Virus record (IMG/VR): IMGVR_UViG_3300031825_000037
Coordinates: 1-40,135 of that record
Strand: one strand, 5' to 3'
Length of the DNA: 40,135 nucleotides
From: a virus
Part shown: piece after piece, positions 35,262 to 40,135 of the stretch
Layout of the letters: each line of letters begins with the position of its first letter
How positions within the stretch are numbered: the stretch's first letter is position 1
Program-made: the position numbers and the translations under genes
The notes under the pieces: generated by a model
What the model was told of the DNA's origin: nothing
What the model saw: the letters and a program-made list of their open reading frames with translations, nothing else
Databases searched by the model: none

Positions 35262-35696
35262 CTACATCCAATCGGGATTTACAGGTTCACACGCGATTAC
35301 TACAGACTGCGGGATTGGCCCACAGTCTACTGATCGGATAGAAACCTCCATTTCACCGGGGTAGTGCGGGTCAGCATCCTCGATGGCTACCACTCCCTCC
35401 TGAGCAAATAGCGACTCATCGAGAATATAAATAACTCCCTCTGACATATTCCCAGAGGTGGCGAAGTATTTTGCTCGCTCGTAATCCCGGGTAGTGGAAA
35501 TCCAGCAGCCCCCCCACTTCCCGCTTTCCAGATGATGGGCGCGGACCGCATTTTTCTCAGACTCACCATAAGTGAATCTCCCGTCATACGTGATGGTTCC
35601 ATCATGTATAGGGGCAACTTCGGAAAGATTCCCCTTCGGCCGAATCTCCCCCTGATTTGCCTTATGGGTTTGTAGGCATTCCCCCCTGTAAAGCAT
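35262..35696 (-). CDS. ADP-ribosyltransferase-like protein (144 aa)
   Basis: I chose ATG 35696 because AGGAGGG stands 4-5 nt upstream; the frame upstream lies over a plus-strand gene region and reads non-coding. LYRGEC (R4) begins the chain, ISTTRDYERAKYFA (67-80) is the STT-type segment and YPGEMEVSI (E115-x-E117) the C-terminal ExE, which together are the R-S-E signature of arginine-type mono-ADP-ribosyltransferases. GVIYILDESLF (87-97) is a typical strand. It is a cytosolic protein without signal peptide, so it would modify a host or phage target. With its 67-aa partner it may be a toxin-antitoxin or exclusion pair. Confidence 0.65.
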   Translation of the reverse strand: MLYRGECLQTHKANQGEIRPKGNLSEVAPIHDGTITYDGRFTYGESEKNAVRAHHLESGKWGGCWISTTRDYERAKYFATSGNMSEGVIYILDESLFAQEGVVAIEDADPHYPGEMEVSIRSVDCGPIPQSVVIACEPVNPDWM

Positions 35697-35769
35697 ACAC
35701 CCTCCTAATTCCGCCCATGCCGGGCTCTCCATTAATACCCCGAATCCACGCCAATGGCGAGGAGCCACT

Positions 35770-35832
35770 ATGCCTACAGAAAACCATACCTCCCTTATCC
35801 AACCGGTGCCAGTTGAGCGCGACAGCGAATGA
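35770..35832 (+). CDS. Very short frame upstream of Cys4 protein (20 aa)
   Basis: ATG 35770 follows GGCGAGGAG and its stop overlaps the next ATG by 4 nt (ATGA). It encodes PTENHTSLIQPVPVERDSE. The ribosome site and coupling support it as translated, perhaps as a leader or small protein. Coding evidence is weak because of size. Confidence 0.35.
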   Translation: MPTENHTSLIQPVPVERDSE

Positions 35833-35933
35833 ACCGCCCCACCTATTGCCGCCGGACCATGCTCCGGATCGGCCAATGCAAATGCCTGACCTGCCGGCCG
35901 ATCAAGCCGGAGAAGGAGAAAGAACGTGAGTGA
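35829..35933 (+). CDS. Tiny Cys-rich protein (34 aa)
   Basis: ATG 35829 overlaps the previous stop; its end overlaps the next start by 8 nt. The product NRPTYCRRTMLRIGQCKCLT, then CRPIKPEKEKERE has four Cys (C6-x9-C16-x-C18-x2-C21, counting the initiator Met) that could hold one zinc ion. Tiny proteins with 'TMLRIGQCxCxxC' are familiar from Pseudomonas prophages. No function is known. Confidence 0.55.
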   Translation: MNRPTYCRRTMLRIGQCKCLTCRPIKPEKEKERE

Positions 35934-36990
35934 CAATGTCGAACTGCTGCGCTGCCCGTTCTGCGGTAGCGCTCCGAAAAAGGTAAAGACCAGCCTTGGT
36001 GAGAGATTTTGGTACGCGGATGAGGTTATGTACGTCTGTACCGGCTGCAGGTGCTCTCGTGGCGCACGAGGCGATACAAGCAATCCGGGATACGCCGACA
36101 ACTCTACCGTAGAGCGTCGCGCGCTTGAGGCATGGAACACCAGAGCCGCCCTCTCCCAGCAGCCTACCGATGCAATGCTCGATGAAATGCGTCGTCGCGG
36201 GTTATCTATCGACGGAGATAACGCCTACAAGCGCGACCTAATCGACTGCATCATTGGGGCGCTGGTATGCGGGAAACAGAACACGAATCCACCGCCTGCA
36301 GGCCATTGGGCGCAGCAGTTTTGGGAGATTGGTCGAGCTGACGGCGAGATTCAGGAGGGGTACCCCATCCCTTCCGCGCCGGCACCGGCAGCACCGGCAG
36401 AGCAGGAGCCGATGGTGTGGATCAGCATCGAGGACCGTATACCGCATGACAATCAGCCGGTTTGGTGCCACGGCACATACGATGGCCAGCATGCACCGTG
36501 CGGCTTCGAGGGATTGCATCGTCATGGCAGATGGGTTGCCCTGAACAACGGCGACTATATCGATGGAGGTTATGGTGATGACTATGAGGCGGTAGTCACC
36601 CACTGGATGCCCCTGCCTGCTGCGCCCGGAGCTATACCGCCCGCCGCCGAGCAGCCGGAAGCACCTGGACTTCCGGAGCTATTGATCGCGCTTGGCTGTG
36701 CCGGCATTGCAGTTTCTGGCGGAACGCATGGTGATCCGTGGCAGATCACGCTACCCATTGCAGAGCAACCGGACACCTTGGGGGCGCTACAGGCATTTAC
36801 TGCGGCTGACGGGCGAGAAGCGTTCGAGGCCATGTGTCGCGAACAATTCAGAGATATCACACGTGATGAACGTCCTGACCCGCCGCTGGCCTGGGGCTAT
36901 GCCAATAGCCTGACGCATGATCGGTGGTGCGGTTGGTCTTCCGCATGCAGGCACCTCCGCAAGGCCATGCTGGGCAAGGAGGCCGTATGA
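35926..36990 (+). CDS. Lar-type zinc ribbon plus DUF551 composite protein (354 aa)
   Basis: GTG 35926 follows AAGGAGAAAG. Residues 8-15 (LRCPFCGS) with a second Cys pair at YVCTGCRCS and the ending AWNTRA (~68-73) form the Lar restriction-alleviation zinc ribbon. At ~163-232, VWISIEDRIPHDNQPVWCHG, then VVTHWMPLP is DUF551. A third part (~300-350; EAFEAMCREQFRDI, then WGYANSLTHDRWCGWSSACR) resembles other early phage proteins. Pro/Ala linkers separate them. Lar relieves EcoKI-type restriction in Rac; here the role would fit with the methyltransferase upstream. Confidence 0.8.
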   Translation: MSDNVELLRCPFCGSAPKKVKTSLGERFWYADEVMYVCTGCRCSRGARGDTSNPGYADNSTVERRALEAWNTRAALSQQPTDAMLDEMRRRGLSIDGDNAYKRDLIDCIIGALVCGKQNTNPPPAGHWAQQFWEIGRADGEIQEGYPIPSAPAPAAPAEQEPMVWISIEDRIPHDNQPVWCHGTYDGQHAPCGFEGLHRHGRWVALNNGDYIDGGYGDDYEAVVTHWMPLPAAPGAIPPAAEQPEAPGLPELLIALGCAGIAVSGGTHGDPWQITLPIAEQPDTLGALQAFTAADGREAFEAMCREQFRDITRDERPDPPLAWGYANSLTHDRWCGWSSACRHLRKAMLGKEAV

Positions 36991-37343
36991 ACCTGCACGA
37001 TGAAATCATGCGGATTCCGTGCGATCCGAAAAGATCGCCATGCCGGGGAGTAAGCGCCGAGCTGGCGTACAAGAGCGGCCATCGGGACGCCCGGCATGCC
37101 GCGGCTGAGCTTGCCGCAGCCGCCGAGCAGCCGGACACCGCTCGCACCATCCTGACCGATGAGGACATGCGCCGACTGCGCCGTTTCCACGAAATCTGCG
37201 AGGACAGTGACGCTGGCGGCCACGACTTGCCGAAAGAAGCGGTGCAGCGGCTGGAGCGCGCCGGAGCACTTCGGTCCTGTGGATTCGGTCGGCATGAAAT
37301 CACGCTATTCGGCGACTATCTGCTGGGCAAGGAGGGAGAGTGA
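36987..37343 (+). CDS. Early protein (118 aa)
   Basis: ATG 36987 overlaps the previous stop (ATGA). It reads NLHDEIMRIPCDPKRSPCRG, then VSAELAYKSGHRDARHAAAE and, after an Ala-rich linker, TDEDMRRLRRFHEICEDSDA, GGHDLPKEAVQRLERAGALR. The end resembles a winged helix ('...a...L...GalR.cg.gR.eIT.fG.yLL'). A DNA-binding role is possible. Coupled to the membrane gene downstream by TGATG. Confidence 0.6.
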   Translation: MNLHDEIMRIPCDPKRSPCRGVSAELAYKSGHRDARHAAAELAAAAEQPDTARTILTDEDMRRLRRFHEICEDSDAGGHDLPKEAVQRLERAGALRSCGFGRHEITLFGDYLLGKEGE

Positions 37344-37549
37344 TGCGCTTGTCGACCTTCTGCGTCTTTATTTGCGTGTTTTTAGGCTGGATAGCGATAT
37401 TGCCAAGCGCAATCCTTCTTTTCGCTGGGCATGTGGACGAGAGCAATCACGTAGTAATCGGGAAGTTACTGGTAGTCGGCCTGATCTGCTTCACCGCAGC
37501 CAGTTGCTGCACGATTTCGCTACGGCAAGGTAGCAAGGAGAGCGTATGA
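37343..37549 (+). CDS. Small membrane protein with two helices (68 aa)
   Basis: ATG 37343 follows GGAGGGAG and shares one base with the previous stop. Hydrophobic helices are at ~4-25 (FCVFICVFLGWIAILPSAIL) and ~40-58 (GKLLVVGLICFTAASCCTIS), joined by a short charged loop. It probably sits in the inner membrane. No family is recognised; superinfection exclusion is one possibility. Confidence 0.55.
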   Translation: MRLSTFCVFICVFLGWIAILPSAILLFAGHVDESNHVVIGKLLVVGLICFTAASCCTISLRQGSKESV

Positions 37550-37743
37550 ACGAAGTCGTAAAGCAAGTCTTGATTGTCGGATCTTGCCCTGGCCTTGGCC
37601 GGAAAATCGCAGAACTGTTTCCAGAGGCGAAGCCAGAAAGAGCACTGACTGGGGCAGAACTAAAAGCCTTGAAAGCAGCGCAGACGAGACGCGAGAAGCG
37701 GGCCACAAAGCTGCGTGCCCTGCCGGGTCAGGGGAGCGTATGA
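37546..37743 (+). CDS. Small basic protein (65 aa)
   Basis: ATG 37546 overlaps the previous stop (ATGA), and its stop overlaps the next start. NEVVKQVLIVGSCPGLGRKI, then AELFPEAKPERALTGAELKA and a basic tail. The SCPGLG loop is notable but does not fit a P-loop. Unknown function. Confidence 0.55.
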   Translation: MNEVVKQVLIVGSCPGLGRKIAELFPEAKPERALTGAELKALKAAQTRREKRATKLRALPGQGSV

Positions 37744-38138
37744 GCCAGATGATCGAGGTGAAGACGGCGGAGCTGAGCGGCCCTTCCCTGCGCTGGGCGG
37801 TGGCTCAGGCCGAGGGGCTGGAGGTAACGATACACCCGCCCGCCTACGGCAACGGCCACCGACTCGCGGTCAATGGCAAAACCGAGGCATACCGTCCGGA
37901 TACGGATTGGGGCCAGGGCGGTCCACTGCTGGATAGGCACTGCAAGAGCTTTGGCTGTGTGCAGGATGGGCGCGATGGGACTTGGCGAGCGTTCGGGTAC
38001 GGTAAGGGGGAAGCATTCGACCCGAACCGAACAATGCGCCTGGCATCTGGACCATCAATCTTGGTGGCCGCCTGTCGCGCCATCGTCGCCGCCAAGCTGG
38101 GCGACACCGTAGCCGTCCCCGCCGAACTACTCCCCTAA
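37740..38138 (+). CDS. DUF2591/NinX-like protein (132 aa)
   Basis: ATG 37740 overlaps the previous stop (ATGA). The chain MIEVKTAELSGPSLRWAVAQ, AEGLEVTIHPP, RPDTDWGQGGPLLDRHCKSF, then SGPSILVAACRAIVAAKLGD, TVAVPAELL matches the DUF2591 (NinX-like) pattern: a short start that predicts association with other subunits, a 'ystdW..ggpLi...' centre and an 'ltAamRa.Va..lGd.V.vP..L' end. These proteins are common in early phage regions. Function unknown. Confidence 0.8.
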   Translation: MSQMIEVKTAELSGPSLRWAVAQAEGLEVTIHPPAYGNGHRLAVNGKTEAYRPDTDWGQGGPLLDRHCKSFGCVQDGRDGTWRAFGYGKGEAFDPNRTMRLASGPSILVAACRAIVAAKLGDTVAVPAELLP

Positions 38139-38190
38139 CCCACCGATCCCCCTTCACGCCGCTGCCCAGCATGGGTGGTGAGGATTTCCT

Positions 38191-38550
38191 ATGCTCAAAA
38201 AACTGTTCTCCGCCCTATTCGGACGCAAGAAGCAAGCGGTCGAATGCGACAAGCCGAAGCATCCCGAGGCAACCGCCATCAGGCGAGAAGCCCGCCGTCG
38301 CAATGCGATGCCCGCAGCCTCTCGCAGTGCCTCGCCCAGTCCGACAGCGCGCCAGGATGACATCCTGACCAACCCGCTGCATCCGCTGAGCCCGCTCAAT
38401 CCGATCAGCACGCCCAGCAGCGATCCGGCACCCAGCTATTGCGACGACAGCCACCGCAGCAGCTGGGGATCCAGCAGCAGCAGCTGCAGTTCGAGCGACA
38501 GCAGCTACTCAAGCAGCGATAGCTCCAGCAGTTGCTCGAGCAGCGACTAG
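38191..38550 (+). CDS. Protein with Ser/Asp-repeat tail (119 aa)
   Basis: Starts LKKLFSALFGRKKQAVECDK, an amphipathic basic helix that could touch the membrane. A basic linker and a Pro/Ser stretch (PLHPLSPLNPISTP) follow. The last ~35 residues are almost entirely Ser, Asp and Cys (SSSSSCSSSDSSYSSSDSSS), encoded by AGC/AGT-type repeats. Similar Ser-rich tails occur in small phage proteins of unknown role. It has no detectable enzymatic features. Confidence 0.6.
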   Translation: MLKKLFSALFGRKKQAVECDKPKHPEATAIRREARRRNAMPAASRSASPSPTARQDDILTNPLHPLSPLNPISTPSSDPAPSYCDDSHRSSWGSSSSSCSSSDSSYSSSDSSSSCSSSD

Positions 38551-38571
38551 CCACAACCCCACCACAGCACT

Positions 38572-38589
38572 CCCCGGCCTGCGCCGGGG
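38572..38589 (+). other. Strong hairpin ahead of xis
   Basis: CCCCGGC pairs with GCCGGGG around a 4-nt loop, with no T-tract, 16 nt upstream of the xis ATG. It may protect or attenuate the xis-int message. Confidence 0.55.
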
Positions 38590-38605
38590 CAGGGAGATAT
38601 TGCCT

Positions 38606-38929
38606 ATGATCGAGCACAGCCCTGACCATGTGACCGAAAAGGACATGGCAGTCATCTACAAGACAACCCGCCGCGCCCTTGAGTCGCGTCGCAACCGAGG
38701 TCAGATCCCCAAAGGCGTCTGGTTCTATCTGTTTGGAAAGGTCCACTACAGCATCAAGGAGTATGAGGCATGGCTCGAAAGCCAGCGGGTATGCCAACTG
38801 GCGTCGAAATCGTCGGCGGCTCAATCCGAATCCGCTTCATGCGCGCCGGCAAACGCTGCTGCGAAACCCTCGCCTACCCGCCGACCGAAGAGGGGATCAC
38901 GGCCGCAGCCGGTATACGTGCTCACGTAA
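38606..38929 (+). CDS. xis: Excisionase-like DNA-binding protein (107 aa)
   Basis: ATG 38606 follows GGGAG. The segment HVTEKDMAVIYKTTRRALES, RRNRGQIPKGVWFYLFGKVH, then YSIKEYEAWLES is a MerR-like winged helix of the excisionase type ('..t..e.A.....s..tv.r.r..g.iP......G...y....ve.Wl'). The rest is a Ser/Ala/Arg-rich tail. It overlaps the integrase gene by 160 nt, as in lambda xis/int. It would direct excision and limit reintegration. It is the penultimate gene of the pL transcript. Confidence 0.8.
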   Translation: MIEHSPDHVTEKDMAVIYKTTRRALESRRNRGQIPKGVWFYLFGKVHYSIKEYEAWLESQRVCQLASKSSAAQSESASCAPANAAAKPSPTRRPKRGSRPQPVYVLT

Positions 38930-39987
38930 TCCAGCTCTCCAAGCTCGGCATGCTCACGGATGAGAAGTACGTCGAGCTGTTCCCCAGGACCTCATACCAG
39001 CAGGAAAACCTATCGCCGCAGTTCGGCGTCTACGCGCAGACCTGGCTCAACTCCCGCGACATCGTGCATGGTACCCGGCAGAACTACCTATGGGCGCTGA
39101 ACCTGTACTGGATGCCGCACCTTGCGACCGTTCCACTTGACCAGATCACATCGATGAAGCTGCGCAAGATCATCACGGACACGGAGTGGAAGTCTCCGAC
39201 GACCAAGCGTTCAGCAATCCAGCGGCTAGGCGCAATCCTTCGATCTGCCGTAATGGATGAGCTGATTCCGCGAAACCCGGTCGATAGCATCGAGCTGCCG
39301 AGAAAGCCGAAAAAGGTGGTTGACCCATTCACTCGCGAAGAGGCCGACCAGATCATTTCCTGGCTGTACGAGAACCTGAAATGGCAGTCACAGGTCTATG
39401 CCTGCTATTTCGAGTTCGCCTTCTACACCGGGATGCGTCCATCAGAGATAATGGCTCTGCGCTGGGATGAGGTGGATATTGCCAATCAATCGGCTCACGT
39501 CTGCCGGGTCGTAGCAAGCGGAACCGTGCACGAACGAACCAAGACCGGGCGTGGCCGCATCGTTCTGCTGAACCGACGAGCCCTGCATGCACTGGAGCAG
39601 GCTAGGGAAATTGCCGCCTCTCGCGCCAAGCGCAACCTGGCGTTTCCGGAGTCGCGCTATGTGTTCCCTCCAGCGAAGATCGCCGAGCACATTACAGAAT
39701 CGAGCACAACCGATCGGTATTTCAAAACGGCCCTGCGCAAGCTGGGTATCCGCGACCGCCCGCAGTACAACGCCCGCCATACCTACGCGACCATGTGCCT
39801 AATGTCGGGAATGAATCCGGCCTTCATCAGCACGCAACTTGGGCATAGCGTTCAGATGTTACTATCTACCTACGCCCGCTGGATCAATTCCGCTACCGAC
39901 TGGCATGAGCTGGACAAGCTCGATCCGGCGCCCGAAAAAGCCCCGATTGGTACGAAATTGGTACAGCTCAAACCGGGGCGCCCATGA
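38770..39987 (+). CDS. int: Tyrosine recombinase integrase (405 aa)
   Basis: ATG 38770 follows AAGGAG and lies inside xis. The N-terminal arm domain (PTGVEIVGGSIRIRFMRAGK) is DUF3596-like. The core-binding domain is at ~83-180. The catalytic set is R223 (YTGMRPSEI), K258 (ERTKTGRG), R336 (YNARHTYAT), H359 (LGHSV) and Y368 (STYARW). The HxxR first His is Tyr333, common in this subgroup. The att site should be just after its stop. The distance to the next host gene is only 20 nt. Confidence 0.93.
   Translation: MARKPAGMPTGVEIVGGSIRIRFMRAGKRCCETLAYPPTEEGITAAAGIRAHVIQLSKLGMLTDEKYVELFPRTSYQQENLSPQFGVYAQTWLNSRDIVHGTRQNYLWALNLYWMPHLATVPLDQITSMKLRKIITDTEWKSPTTKRSAIQRLGAILRSAVMDELIPRNPVDSIELPRKPKKVVDPFTREEADQIISWLYENLKWQSQVYACYFEFAFYTGMRPSEIMALRWDEVDIANQSAHVCRVVASGTVHERTKTGRGRIVLLNRRALHALEQAREIAASRAKRNLAFPESRYVFPPAKIAEHITESSTTDRYFKTALRKLGIRDRPQYNARHTYATMCLMSGMNPAFISTQLGHSVQMLLSTYARWINSATDWHELDKLDPAPEKAPIGTKLVQLKPGRP
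39935..39979 (-). terminator. Possible minus-strand terminator in the int 3' end
   Basis: On the minus strand GCCCCG pairs with CGGGGC over a long loop, followed by five T. The loop contains two copies of ATTGGTAC (39945 and 39956). It would stop host transcription entering the prophage. The long loop weakens the call. Confidence 0.35.
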
Positions 39988-40007
39988 AACTCCCGCAGGA
40001 CTAGGCT

Positions 40008-40135
40008 TTGATTTCTACCGCCAACATCACCATGCAGTTCGGGGCCAAGCCCCTGTTCGAGAACGTTTCCGTCAAGTTCGGCAACGGCAACCGCTACGGC
40101 CTCATCGGCGCCAACGGCTGCGGCAAGTCGACGTT
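40008..40135 (+). CDS. ybiT: ybiT-like ABC-F ATPase, 5' end only
   Basis: The frame opens with TTG 40008 and reads [20 protein letters not shown], then [20 protein letters not shown] before the window ends. This is the start of the YbiT type of ABC-F ATPases ('l.ssnvTMQFGskPLFEnisvKFG.[16 protein letters not shown]'); GANGCGKST is the first Walker A. It is a host housekeeping gene and marks the chromosome. TTG as the start is unusual and may be a product of integration changing the original start codon. Confidence 0.85.
   Translation, partial: MISTANITMQFGAKPLFENVSVKFGNGNRYGLIGANGCGKST

Noticed and set aside
35733-36140. Upstream extension of the ART-like frame to 292 codons
   Set aside because: It lies opposite the plus-strand small genes and Lar-type gene, reads non-coding, and the strong AGGAGGG before ATG 35696 marks the true start.
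39945-39965. Two ATTGGTAC copies at the int end as an att core
   Set aside because: They are within codons for the integrase C-terminus, common in this integrase group, and the left prophage end is not visible for comparison.
1-40135. CRISPR arrays, tRNA or rRNA genes, transposases
   Set aside because: No regular repeat-spacer pattern, cloverleaf or transposase motif was seen on either strand.

Overview
The window is most of an inducible, lambda-organised prophage in a Pseudomonas-type host. The evidence for the host is the GC-rich codon use, a DUF1654-family gene (a family I know mainly from Pseudomonas), a LexA box of the Pseudomonas/E. coli type, and the 5' end of a chromosomal ybiT-like ABC-F ATPase gene at the right edge. 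The right prophage end lies just after the integrase gene, near 39,988-40,007. The left end is outside the window, beyond the tail genes. No tRNA, rRNA, CRISPR array or IS transposase is visible.

Layout, left to right. (1) 1-11,793, minus strand: virion genes read from high to low coordinate as terS, terL, a 120-aa protein, a P22-like portal, an 81-aa protein overlapping the portal, scaffold, major capsid, head-tail adaptors, tail and fibre proteins. The set looks like a podovirus. (2) 11,842-13,574, minus: lysis cassette (Rz1 nested in Rz, a T4/P21-type SAR endolysin, a small holin) and a leading 142-aa protein. (3) 13,575-14,140: a late leader with three minus-strand terminators, a repeated GCCGAAAGYGGCA motif and a palindromic element. 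(4) 14,141-21,013, minus: a YfbU-family moron, a gene in the Q position, ruvC, nin-type genes (including ninB and an HNH-like protein), lambda P-like and O-like replication genes with candidate origin palindromes inside O, two small regulators and cro. (5) 21,020-21,110: three ATCAAC-N5-GTTGAT operators between cro and cI. (6) 21,093-25,516, plus: the lysogenic transcript: cI, two small exported proteins, an EndA-type nuclease with an Excalibur domain, and an AT-rich 695-aa fusion of a GHKL ATPase to a DUF4263/Shedu-like nuclease. The last gene sits in the rex position, and I consider it the best candidate for an undescribed defence or exclusion system. (7) 25,640-26,460: a LexA-controlled DUF1654 gene, then pL with two more operators and a perfect boxA. 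(8) 26,954-39,987, plus: the early 'left' operon: small proteins, a Sak4-like annealing ATPase, SSB, ExoX-like exonuclease, a C5-cytosine methyltransferase, Lar/DUF551, a DUF2591/NinX-like protein, xis and int. Three minus-strand islands interrupt it: a 71-aa protein, a C39-like cysteine peptidase fold, and an ADP-ribosyltransferase-like protein with a 67-aa partner.

How it works together. CI binding at OL and OR would silence pL and pR while transcribing itself and the conversion genes. RecA-stimulated cleavage of CI at Ala-Gly would start lytic growth. pR then gives Cro, O and P past a terminator (20,113-20,133), so antitermination is expected; boxA sequences after pL and cro fit this. The nin region and a Q-like product would open the late operon. 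Sak4, SSB, ExoX and RuvC form a recombination module. The methyltransferase and Lar-like protein point to evasion of host restriction. Besides the GHKL-nuclease, the features that stand out are a family of three GCGCCACG...CGTGGCGC palindromes, a 110-bp element with perfect 19-bp inverted repeats, and a candidate OOP-like antisense RNA next to O.
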